The position numbers were made by a program, and so were the translations under genes. Below the pieces are notes generated by a model. That model searched no databases, was not told the DNA's origin, and was given only the letters and a program-made list of their open reading frames with translations. A stretch of DNA of 26,507 bases, taken from positions 2,701 through 29,207 of the forward strand of contig NW_027192207.1 in the NCBI RefSeq assembly GCF_041956535.1, given 5' to 3'. This DNA comes from Calcarisporiella thermophila CBS 279.70. Taxonomy: Eukaryota > Calcarisporiellomycota. How positions within the stretch are numbered: the first letter of the stretch is position 1; every line of letters starts with the position of its first letter. Of this stretch, positions 1-8,216 are shown one piece after another.

Positions 1-832
1 TTGGTTTCACGTACATGCTATTCACGACAACTACGATACACGCATATCGATTGAATGTCTATCTATCAAGGACCTATATCTCGTCATGTTAAGTCCATTG
101 ACATTAACCTCATGTAATATATGGAAATTAAATAAAAGTTTCCATTGATTGATCAAAAAAAAAAAATAGGGTATAACACGGAAAGTCGATATGACCAACA
201 TATCATTTCGATCTACGATATCACACAAAGCTTTAACTTTGGCTTCCCTTTCACTTTATTGCTTATAATAATGTAACAATTGTATTTTAGAGTCTTCCTA
301 TACAATAAAGACTCGGCATTGATCAAAAAAAAAATAGGGTATAACACGGATATAGCTGATTTATCACTGATGCTGGCTTCAAAAGTCGGTATTATTGTAA
401 CTGGACAGTTAATAGCAGTTGATGAAGATATGCGGATATAGTTGTTAATATCCTAGCACTCTTTGAAGCAATAATAATGTGGGTGTAGTTTGAAAACAAA
501 ATCAGTAGTGATCTCATAGTTTTTTACAATTTGGGGAGTATTGATTTTTTTTAGCTATTTGTAAAAGGACGACTCATCCACACTTATTAGATAAGATAAT
601 GTTTTCAACTGTTATTTTGTTGTAATATCTCTTAAAAAATACATTTGGTTTTGATATTTAAAAGTGCCTCCCAGAAGTTTGATGACATCTTAATATTTTT
701 ATATTCAATCCAAATATTCCTTCAGAAACGACTCCAATATACAGAACGTTTTTACTACTGAAAAACTCGTACCGCCATTCCCCGGCAAACAATGGGGTAC
801 TCATTGCAAAGTCTTATTTCGAGAATTATTAA
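1..832. other. AT-rich non-coding stretch before the transposase remnant
   Basis: No convincing coding sequence is visible on either strand. The minus-strand ORF at 31-228 has no recognisable motif and low-complexity composition. The only structure noticed is a repeated segment of about 32 bp (149-181 and 319-350), annotated separately. This stretch probably contains the eroded 5' part of the transposon whose transposase tail begins at 833, but nothing recognisable of it remains. Confidence 0.6.
149..350 (+). repeat. Pair of ~32-bp direct repeats
   Basis: The segment ttgatc, then a run of A, then atagggtataacacgga occurs at 149-181 and again at 319-350, about 170 bp apart and in the same orientation. 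The copies differ in the length of the A run (12 versus 10). No such sequence was noticed elsewhere in the window. Its origin is unknown; it could be an end of two related insertions or a local duplication. Confidence 0.6.
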
Positions 833-1096
833 TTTATCTCGGAAAATTTCAATTCTATCATATTGCGCTTGAAGGGCATGGAGAGTAATTGTAGACTGAT
901 ACATTGTGGAATTATCTTGCACAATTTTGTTGAATCCTTTGGAGATGAGTGGGAGGTTGATGAGGGGAATATATTGGAAGAAATGGATGATGAATTGACC
1001 TATAATATGGATTATGACAGAAGTGCTCGTGCTTTGGGAAAAGAAAAGCGAAGCAACTTGTTGACAGAGGTGCTATTAAGAAACGGCTACGATTAA
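833..1096 (+). pseudogene. C-terminal remnant of a PIF/Harbinger-type (DDE_Tnp_4-like) transposase
   Basis: The frame is open from 833 (just after a TAA) to a stop at 1094-1096. It carries a pattern typical of the C-terminal end of HARBI1/DDE_Tnp_4 transposases: a hydrophobic helix ending in ILHNFV, followed by an acidic stretch. The segment LRLKGMESNCRLIHCGIILH resembles the family's '..LK.R......I..CI.LHN' region. The catalytic DDE core is absent upstream, so this is only about the last 85 residues, probably after an internal or 5' deletion. There is no plausible eukaryotic start at 863, which is TTG. It is convergent with the SANT-like gene ending at 1482, an arrangement compatible with the two-gene layout of Harbinger elements. 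Family assignment rests on pattern recognition, not alignment. Confidence 0.55.
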
Positions 1097-1481
1097 CCAT
1101 TCAATGTATATATGACACAATACAAGGGTATTCATTTTGTTAAGCTTGGGTTCAATGTACTAAATATTCGTGGTTGTAATTTATCATTTGATCATACTGT
1201 AATCACTTTCATAATTAATTCTTAATCAAATATAATTCGGTGCACTTTCCATAATAATGTAGTAGGTGCTAACTGGTAATCCGGTTCCTTAGAAAGACTA
1301 GGATGCTTTATTGAATTGGACTTATGATTACCATACACGTACTAACACAATTACATTACCAGTGAATTGTTCGGAAATTATTAGGAAATTAATATAGGTG
1401 AAGACAAGAGTTAAACGAATTAATGAGTTGAAGTTAATGGCTAAAAGTTAGATAGTACGAAAATGAACAAGCCGTTGTACT
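1097..1481. other. Non-coding spacer between convergent transposon genes
   Basis: AT-rich spacer of 385 bp between the transposase tail and the 3' end of the SANT-like gene. No ORF, tRNA or repeat was recognised. It would hold the two converging 3' untranslated regions. Confidence 0.5.
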
Positions 1482-1817
1482 TTACTCATCCTCCTGCGCT
1501 CTATTTCTATTTAGCTTCTTCATTTCAATATCTAACCTCTTATTATTAAATTTAATTTCTTCAGTGATCCGAATTCTCTCCAACTCCATATTATTTCGTT
1601 CCAATTCTAGCTTTTGGTTAAGCAATCGTAACTTCTCTATCTCCGCCTCATAACTCAAGTGTGCCTGGCTTTCCTCTTTACGACGCTTCGACTCCCTTTC
1701 GTCTGCCATTATATTTACATATTCATTAAGTACTTCCATCGTATTCTTTGAACGTTTTCCACTAGATTTAGCAATTTGAGATTTTGTTCGATTGCTAACA
1801 GACGTTGGTGGGGTTGC

Positions 1818-2122
1818 TGTAACAGTTCTGAGACTGTTAATGATTCGGATTCTTATTGAATATATGAAAAGTGGTCTTAATTCAATTAGAATAATGGACA
1901 AAATGGACAAATGGACAAAGGTTGGCCAAAGAATGGGCAAACAATGGGCAAACAATGGGCAAACAATGGGCAAACAATGGGCAAACAATGGGCAAAGAAT
2001 CATAAACAAAGATCGAGGCTTAAATAGTAAACAAGATAAACCTTAATCAGCGTGGGAACCAATGAGCATATAAAAGGAAATATTGAATCAGGATAGAGAG
2101 ATGGTGGCTTGGTCCTGTTACA
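1818..2122 (+). repeat. Left LTR (305 bp)
   Basis: Terminal TGTAACAG/CTGTTACA inverted octamers. Inside are three 9-bp-like ATGGACAAA units, then six 11-bp units (agaatgggcaa once, then acaatgggcaa five times) at 1930-1995. A CCAAT box lies at 2059-2063 and a tataaaag box at 2069-2076. If the TATA box works, U3 fills most of the LTR and R plus U5 are only about 25-30 bp. Confidence 0.9.
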
Positions 2123-2312
2123 TTACTCTCCTCCCGGTGAAAGAGCTGTCTCAGCGATTCAAATTGGAACTAAGGTGCTGATAGCTTGATTTCGATACTG
2201 CACCTGGTAGGTCTGGTTGCAGTGAATATAGTTGTGGGCAAGAGATTGTTAATCGTTAGGGCGCTGCAAGCATTGGAGCATGTTGTGGACTGTAGAAAGA
2301 AAAGAAGTGTGT

Positions 2313-2600
2313 GCGCTGGGGCACGAGTTGATTGACGTTAATAGTCAAGTGTGTGGTGCGCTGGGGCACAGAGTTGTTGACGTTAGAAGTCATGAGAAGG
2401 TAGGTGCGCTAGGGCACGAGATGAGTGACTTAGGAAGTCGTGAGTTGTGTGCGCAGGGGCACGAGTTGAACGACGTTGGAAGCCGTGTAGTTGGTGCGCT
2501 GGGGCACAGATTGAGTGACTTGGGAAGCCGTGAGGTTGGTGCGCTGGGGCACGGGTTAAGTGACTTAGGAAGTCGTGGAGATGGTGCGCTTGGCATTGTG
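2313..2600 (+). repeat. 45-bp minisatellite inside the LTR element, readable as 15-aa repeats
   Basis: Units start at 2313, 2358, 2406, 2451, 2496 and 2541, with a partial unit at 2586. Five are 45 bp and one is 48 bp, so the frame is kept throughout. Each begins gcgctggggcac or a close variant. In frame within an ORF at 2280-2666 (128 residues) the consensus is GALGHELSDLGSREV; the units differ at several positions. The ORF has no signal peptide or known domain. It may be a real repeat protein of the element, a selected in-frame RNA feature, or a chance result of a unit length divisible by three. Confidence 0.85.
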
Positions 2601-3085
2601 AATACACTTCAGGATTTACCTAAGCTTTTGTGGCGACTATGGCCTGACCTGCGGTTGAGGTGTTAGGAATTACCTACGTCGTGCATTGTGTTGTTAAAGC
2701 GGTTGTGAAATTCAAAAGTTGGGTCGGTCCGAGTTTGTTATCTAGGCGGGAGTTCCAGTCTGGTGTCAATGGCAAGAAGTTCGGTAAGAAGTTAAGCACA
2801 TTTGGTCAAGTATTGAAGAGTCATTAGGTGCTATGCTATAACTTGCTTAACGGTTGGTTGTGGTCTCAGTAGTGAGAGTCATCATTACGGTTGTCTGGTG
2901 GAGATGATGAGTGAGTTGGGCGACTACTGGGGTGATTGTGCAGTGTTAGCAGAGTCGCTGCTTAACATGCGTGTTGGGAGTTGCGTCTTGATGATGTGGC
3001 CCATTGGTGAAGACGCTGAAGGCATCACGGCATACACAAAAGGGAGGCTGTCCTCTTACTGTGTATACCCGGACGAAAACACCAA

Positions 3086-3390
3086 TGTAACAGTTCTGAG
3101 ACTGTTAATGATTCGGATTCTTATTGAATATATGAAAAGTGGTCTTAATTCAATTAGAATAATGGACAAAATGGACAAATGGACAAAGGTTGGCCAAAGA
3201 ATGGGCAAACAATGGGCAAACAATGGGCAAACAATGGGCAAACAATGGGCAAACAATGGGCAAAGAATCATAAACAAAGATCGAGGCTTAAATAGTAAAC
3301 AAGATAAACCTTAATCAGCGTGGGAACCAATGAGCATATAAAAGGAAATATTGAATCAGGATAGAGAGATGGTGGCTTGGTCCTGTTACA
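3086..3390 (+). repeat. Right LTR (305 bp)
   Basis: Same length and, by eye, same sequence as the left LTR, including the number of 11-bp units (3198-3263) and the CCAAT and TATA boxes. It is followed directly by the second target-site copy gttgc (3391-3395). ORFs crossing the LTR on either strand arise from the tandem units and the flanking gene and are not genes. Confidence 0.9.
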
Positions 3391-4153
3391 GTTGCCCACT
3401 CTACATCAGATACGTCCTCCGCGTCCTCAAAATGGCTCTCCTGGCTTGGGCCGACTTCATTATCCACCGTACTTATGTTGTTTTCTTCTCTATCAATATC
3501 GGAGAATATTTCAATGAGGCACGTCGGATATACGTCCAATACAATTTTGTATTGTATCTAAAAAAATTAGTTTTCACCTTTCAACAGATTCACTGATAAT
3601 TCTGCCTAGATTTTGATCATCTACACTGATAACTGAGGTACTATACTCAGGCCCAGGAATCTTGTAGGAAGGCGACACATTCTCCCTTGATCCATGGTAT
3701 CTTTCAAAATGATCACGGTGTTCAAACACTTGAACGTCTGATCCAGTCATGCCTTCTTTTTTCTCGACAGCTACCCAGAGTTTAAGGAGCGAGTCGTATT
3801 TGTTCTTGCACTGTTGTGTAGTAAAGCCGAGCTTATTTGACGCACGCTTCCATATCTCCATTTTAATCCCCTTTATATACGTATCCCAATGTTTTTCTAC
3901 AATTGCGATCAATGTATCAATCTCCTTAGCTGTCCATTTGGCTCGTCGATTGCCAGTCGCCGTATGTGAATGGAGAGATGAAGATGATATTGAAACGCCT
4001 TTAGAGCTCAATGTAGAACCACTTCGCGTTTTCATTTTTAAAAAAAAGTAAACCGATCTTCTAATAAATCTTTTATAACCAAGCTGTATTAATGGAGCAT
4101 TTTTTTTTCCTTTCGTATTTGTTGGAGAACGACCAGGCATGATCTAAGTCTGG

Positions 4154-4704
4154 NNNNNNNNNNNNNNNNNNNNNNNNNNNNNNNNNNNNNNNNNNNNNNN
4201 NNNNNNNNNNNNNNNNNNNNNNNNNNNNNNNNNNNNNNNNNNNNNNNNNNNNNNNNNNNNNNNNNNNNNNNNNNNNNNNNNNNNNNNNNNNNNNNNNNNN
4301 NNNNNNNNNNNNNNNNNNNNNNNNNNNNNNNNNNNNNNNNNNNNNNNNNNNNNNNNNNNNNNNNNNNNNNNNNNNNNNNNNNNNNNNNNNNNNNNNNNNN
4401 NNNNNNNNNNNNNNNNNNNNNNNNNNNNNNNNNNNNNNNNNNNNNNNNNNNNNNNNNNNNNNNNNNNNNNNNNNNNNNNNNNNNNNNNNNNNNNNNNNNN
4501 NNNNNNNNNNNNNNNNNNNNNNNNNNNNNNNNNNNNNNNNNNNNNNNNNNNNNNNNNNNNNNNNNNNNNNNNNNNNNNNNNNNNNNNNNNNNNNNNNNNN
4601 NNNNNNNNNNNNNNNNNNNNNNNNNNNNNNNNNNNNNNNNNNNNNNNNNNNNNNNNNNNNNNNNNNNNNNNNNNNNNNNNNNNNNNNNNNNNNNNNNNNN
4701 NNNN
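4154..4704. other. Assembly gap (N run, 551 positions)
   Basis: Only N characters. The true length may differ. It lies just upstream of the SANT-like gene and may hide its 5' part, its promoter and a transposon end. The minus-strand ORF that appears to span it is an artefact. Confidence 0.99.
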
Positions 4705-5215
4705 CTCTTTTGAATTCTCAAGTAGTGTGTGTTATTTGTGTTATCCCTTCTATCTGTCTTCTTTCCTTTTATTAATATACTCTTAATCAGTTCCAACAGT
4801 ATTATAGTAGTTCATCTATATAATTCTTTGAACCTTGTTATTTGAACCCTGGAGATTGTCTGGGTAACCCCTGTAATGTACTAAATCTTCATCATGCATA
4901 ATTTAATGGAACTTCCCACTGTGATAAAGATAAGATATTTTAACTTGTGAATCAAGTTATGATAAATTCGTTTCAGCCAAAAACGCGAATCGAGAGGTGA
5001 TTATTTTTAAGCGATTATTACGATTTTCTGAGTATTCTGCTGAAACCAAATTAGCCAGTTAAAATGCAGGATTTCGCTTAATTTTAAGCGAATAATCAGA
5101 AAAATCGGTAGCGTGAACCACCCCATTGAAAATCCCATGGTTTCAACTTTTTATTCCCTTTCTCCAGAGACCCATTATAACAAATTGCCAGGATTTAGAA
5201 TAAAGTACACTCTGA
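4705..5215. other. AT-rich spacer 3' of the Tc1-like remnant
   Basis: No gene recognised. An imperfect inverted repeat is visible near 5029-5050 and 5086-5112 (cgattttctgag.. against ..cagaaaaatcg), and aagcga motifs recur at about 5009 and 5093. These could be decayed ends of the Tc1-like element, but no matching arm was found beyond its other side, so the element boundary is not called. Confidence 0.4.
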
Positions 5216-6012
5216 CTACATTTCAGTATATCCACCTCTAGTCTTGATAACTTCTTGAATCCGCTCTGGCACCGTATTAATAAGCTTATAACAATAATCC
5301 TTTTGAGTGACTCCCAGACGATATTCACACTTTCTCACAGATCGTCTTGTCCCGTTATATGTGGGAATCGAACCCTCAGTTGTCTTTCTACTTCACTCCA
5401 TAGTTGCTCTATGGGGTTTAGATCGGGAGATTGAGACGGCCAATCAAGAACTTGGATCACGTTGGTTTGGAACCATCGTTCAACGAGCTTTGCTTTATGT
5501 TTAGGAACGTTATCATGCTGAAATGTTTTATCCTGCTTGCTGAGTTTATACCACTTGAGTGTCGTCGTCAATTCATCATCTAGGATTCGCGATTAAAGCT
5601 CAGCATCAACACCTTTTATTATACGGAATGAAAATCCGATGACAAGAAAGGTCATATAGCCCCACATCACTATGCTTCATCCTCCATGATTTACCACCGA
5701 CTGTATATGGCTCGCTTGCAGTGGTTCTTCACGCCTCTTTCAGTACCACTCTCGCGTTTCATCACTAAAAGCGCGGATTTGGCACTCATCTGAAAAGATG
5801 ATACTTTTTAAATCTTCAATAGTCATGTATTTTCATGCGAACTGCAATCTCCTAATGCGTTGCTTTTTTGTATGAAGAGAACTTTTTCTTCGAACTTTAG
5901 CAACAAAATAATTGCAATGAGGTGTCCTGCGAACGGTGTTTTCGGAAATATTCTGCTCCGTCATCTCGTTCCAAAATTCTTGCGCCTTATTATTTAATTC
6001 AAACACCTTTAT
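5216..6012 (-). pseudogene. Decayed Tc1/mariner (DD34E) transposase
   Basis: Reading from about 6012 down to a TAG at 5216-5218, one frame shows successive Tc1 motifs: ENTVRRT (second helix-turn-helix part), KKQRIRRLQFA, the first catalytic Asp in IIFSDE, VMWGYM, the second Asp in FQHDNVPKH, and the Glu in SPDLNPIEQLWSE. Exactly 34 residues separate the second Asp and the Glu, the Tc1 DD34E signature. Four in-frame stops interrupt it (after RRLQFA, EWY, NHGG and GVDAEL). A frameshift around 5340-5365 separates the IEQLW part from a typical Tc1 tail, VPERIQEVIKTRGGYTEM. The first 60-70 residues (N-terminal helix-turn-helix) are missing; a full protein is about 340 residues. It is inactive. Confidence 0.9.
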
Positions 6013-6116
6013 CTTATTTTAATTAGAGCGAATAGTCGAAAAAGGGAATTGAATAAAATATCAAAATAAGCATTGTTTTCTCACGATTTAGGATGCTTAA
6101 AAATTTTTGCAAAACA

Positions 6117-6593
6117 GAGCGTCTTACCATCGGGGCTAGAAACCGTAGGAAACTGATTGCTCTTTTTGGAAAATGGCTAGTATATATATAGTGATAGGGC
6201 TGAGATTTACTAATATAGGTTGTGTGGGGACTTATTTTATCCTTAGTAAGTTCGGAGTTCAATTTACTACAGTTGAAATCTATACTGGATTTTGAAGAAT
6301 AACCACCGTCAAAGAGTAAAAAAGCCTGGGCTAACACAAAACATAAGTTCACACTATCTCGAGCGTACCATCGGAGATAAAAAAACCGATGGCTAGCAGG
6401 AAACTGATAGCTCTTTTAGGAATAAAAATAGTATATATTTAGTAATAGGACGGAAATACTTTGCATTTATAGGTAATGTAAAACTAGCTTTACCCTTAGT
6501 AATGAGTTCGACTTACTAATATTGGAATCAATATTGGATTTCGAAAGCATATCCATCGTTATGGATATAAAAACTCGGGCAAATCCAAAACTC
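6117..6593 (+). repeat. Diverged tandem duplication of a promoter-like segment (two copies of ~230 bp)
   Basis: Copy 1 (6117-6342) and copy 2 (6361-6593) align along their length. Each starts gagcgt with ..accatcgg, then has ccgt/ccgatggct, aggaaactgat.gctcttt, a tatatat run followed by agt.atagg, ..taccct/ttatccttagtaa, ..tt.gaatc.atattgga, and ends near (a)aaaa.ctcgggc / cctgggc. Copy 2 contains the TATA box of the isochorismatase-like gene, and copy 1 has the matching position without a clean TATA box. The spacer between them is short. This looks like an old local duplication of upstream DNA. Confidence 0.75.
6565..6572 (+). promoter_or_regulatory. TATA box of the isochorismatase-like gene
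   Basis: The motif tataaaaa lies 69-76 bp upstream of the ATG at 6641, inside the second copy of the duplicated upstream segment. Position and sequence are as expected for a core promoter. No other element was recognised. Confidence 0.5.
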
Positions 6594-6640
6594 GGAGATC
6601 CCATTACCCCAAATTGTATTATCATAAAAAATAGAAAGAG

Positions 6641-7450
6641 ATGAAGTTTACGCGACTCTTTTCAATTGCCACTTTCTTCATTAGCGTCGTATTTGCAGAT
6701 GTAGATAGCAACACTACATCATCACGGGATCTTTATAAACGAATTAGAGCAGACGATGCTGCTGTGCTTTTCATTGATCATCAGTCAGGCCTAGGTTCCC
6801 TTGTTCAAGATTTCAGTGCAGTCGAGTTTAAGAACAACGTTCTGGCCCTAGCCGATATCTCGAAGTACTTTAATTTGCCTGCTGTTTTGACAACTAGTTT
6901 CGAGGATGGTCCCAATGGCCCAATATTCTCTGAACTTAAAGAAACCTTTCCGAACGCCTCCTTTATTCCTCGGCCTGGACAAATTAATGCCTGGGATAAT
7001 GCTGATTTTGTCAATGCAGTTAAGGCTACCGGTCGTAAACAACTGCTCATTTCCGGAATCGTAACTGATGTGTGCGTTGCTTTTGCTGCTTTGTCCGCTA
7101 TCAATGAAGGCTATGAAGTCTTTGTCGTTACGGATGCCTCAGGCACTTTTAATGAGGTTACTCGATATGCTGCTTGGGACAGAATGAGCCGAGCTGGAAT
7201 TCAGGTAAATTATTAAGATGGCATTAGAGGCAGCATACTGTATATATGCTTACTAAAGTTTTCAATTTCACGCGAAAATTAGTTGGTCAATTGGTTTGCT
7301 GTTGCTGGAGAGCTTCTACGCGACTGGAGAAATGATCCTGCGGGTAGCCTTAGTAACCTTGCTAGCAAACACCTTCCCATGTCCAGTTACCTCATACAGA
7401 GTCGAAAAGCCGCGGAAGATTTCGGCAAGAAGGGAGGAAATTCTCCTTAA
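6641..7450 (+). CDS. Secreted isochorismatase-family (YcaC-like) hydrolase
   Basis: Exons 6641-7204 and 7283-7450; the 78-bp intron has a gtaaat donor, a TACTAA branch site and a ttag acceptor. The joined product is 243 residues. Residues 1-20 form a signal peptide, ending near VFAD. The rest matches the YcaC-type cysteine hydrolase family over its length: VLFIDHQSGL with the likely catalytic Asp46, the loop TTSFEDGPNGP, PRPGQINAWDN, SGIVTDVCVAFAALSA with the likely nucleophile Cys145, VTDASGTFNE, and exon 2's QLVNWFAVAGELLRDWRND. The frame-exact return of this motif in exon 2 is strong support for the splice model. Natural substrates of this family are mostly unknown, so activity on isochorismate is not implied. 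Bacterial YcaC proteins are cytosolic; a secretory signal here is notable. A bacterial origin is possible but untested. Confidence 0.88.
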
Positions 7451-7840
7451 AAAATGCAATTTAGTCAGACTTATTACCAATTTATTGAAGATTATATATT
7501 TAATAAATAAAAAAATCGACAGTGCTAGTATTTAATTCAACCTTGTGATTTAGGCATTAAATCTCGTTCAATTCTCTTTGGATTCATATTGAATAACTAC
7601 AGCGTGCAACAGCACTCCATAATATAACTCTATTAGCTAATATGAAAAGTATTAAATATTCTAGATGGCGTTTTACGCTATTCTAAGCCTTCAGTTGCCA
7701 ATCTTGTATGTTTACTCTTTCCATTTGTGCATCGCCAGAATCTGTGTCGTATTATTGCATTAGTAATGAAACGAGAGTAGAATTTCAACAGCCAAAAGCT
7801 CCAACCAGCGCAATCTTCTGGTTTTTGTGAATATCTAGTG
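7451..7840. other. Intergenic, no gene seen
   Basis: About 390 bp of AT-rich sequence after the isochorismatase-like gene, with an aataaa-like polyadenylation region near 7500. Short ORFs such as the one starting at about 7665 (+) lack any protein signature. Confidence 0.5.
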
Positions 7841-8154
7841 TTACGACATTGAATACCATTGCTTCTTTTCTTGTTGGGTACGAATCAGATCAGTTGTACT
7901 AGGTGCAGTACCTGGTGAAGCTCCAGCAGCGTCTGGATCGATGGTTGGGCATTTAACCAATAGTACGAATATACTAATAGCTGTTTGACACGCCGTCACA
8001 GCTCTTGGGATTGCCGCAGTGGAACGAATACTTTCAGTAGTAGAAAATCTTATAGCAAACGTTGAAGTAAATAACTATTTTTGGTTCATTTCACCCGATT
8101 TAATAAATTGGATTCCAACGTAGAAGCCGAGAGCAAAGTCAAAGAATTGAAAAT
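7841..8154 (-). pseudogene. Unrecognised ORF, possibly a 3' exon, with one in-frame stop
   Basis: On the minus strand a good 3' splice site (T-rich, ctttag) at 8155-8160 is followed by a frame reading DFQFFDFALGFYVGIQFIKS, then a TAG at 8075-8077, then about 77 more residues in the same frame to a TAA at 7841. The later part includes TACQTAISIFVLLVKCPTID and a small Pro/Ala/Ser/Thr-rich tail. The continuous frame on both sides of a single stop suggests a recently broken gene. No intron of plausible length would remove the TAG. I do not recognise the family. No upstream exon joins it in a convincing frame. Confidence 0.4.
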
Positions 8155-8216
8155 CTAAAGACAAAACTAAGAGTTAAAAAGTTTTTTCTAGCAGATACAA
8201 TATACAGATGCCCTAA

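Larger units (their letters stand above)
1818..3390 (+). mobile_element. Non-autonomous LTR retroelement (TRIM/LARD-like), 1573 bp
   Basis: Two 305-bp direct repeats (1818-2122 and 3086-3390) read as identical and begin TGTAACAG and end CTGTTACA, the TG..CA form of LTRs. The 5 bp gttgc lies just outside both ends (1813-1817, 3391-3395) as a target-site duplication. The 963-bp interior encodes no gag, protease, reverse transcriptase or integrase; it has a 45-bp minisatellite and G/T-rich sequence. I could not identify a tRNA-type primer-binding site after the first LTR. The purine-rich aaaagggagg (about 3038-3047) lies about 40 bp before the second LTR rather than adjacent to it. Identical LTRs imply a recent insertion, mobilised in trans. 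Orientation is inferred from CCAAT/TATA boxes near the right end of the LTR on the plus strand. Confidence 0.9.
1482..4035 (-). pseudogene. SANT/Myb-like DNA-binding protein gene of Harbinger type, interrupted by an LTR element
   Basis: Proposed exons on the minus strand: 4035-3625; intron 3624-3558 (67 bp, CTAAT branch-like site before a T-rich tract and AG); 3557-3391; then the 1818-3390 insertion with one target-site copy; then 1812-1482. Without the insertion the pieces total 909 nt, or 302 residues, in one frame. The N-terminal half has a trihelix/Myb-SANT-like domain, with W residues in KWTAKEIDTLI, IWKRASNKLGF and KLWVAVEK, and CKNKYDSL between them. The middle is acidic (EDAEDVSDVEW). 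The C-terminus is a charged heptad-rich coiled coil (EIEKLRLLNQKLELERNNME). Such proteins accompany Harbinger transposases as ORF1, and a transposase tail lies next door. The start at 4035 is uncertain: the frame is open to 4140, close to the assembly gap. It is now broken by a young insertion. Confidence 0.7.

Noticed and set aside
1792-2046. ORFs in the LTR with repeated MGKQWANNGQT-like residues
   Set aside because: They come from the 11-bp tandem units, occur in both LTRs, and have no start context or domain. The 2898-3314 ORF is the same read into the right LTR.
2123-2145. Primer-binding site after the left LTR
   Set aside because: The sequence ttactctcctcccggtg does not start with TGG and matches no tRNA end I can name, nor is it clearly complementary to the start of the transcript.
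2313-2600. CRISPR-like array
   Set aside because: Units are contiguous and degenerate with no unique spacers, and the host is a eukaryote. It is a minisatellite.
4089-4796. Long minus-strand ORF across the N run
   Set aside because: Its interior is the assembly gap, so the open frame is an artefact of N translation.
5346-5372. tRNA gene suggested by a GGTTCGATTCCC B box on the minus strand
   Set aside because: It lies within the Tc1 transposase coding frame (RVRFPHI) and no cloverleaf can be built around it.
5000-6050. Terminal inverted repeats of the Tc1-like element
   Set aside because: The aagcga..aatcag..aaa segments near 5093 and 6029 resemble each other but in direct, not inverted, orientation and with gaps; no TA-flanked ends could be defined.
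6023-6352. 109-aa minus-strand ORF
   Set aside because: It covers the duplicated promoter segment, has no motif and is not kept in the second copy.
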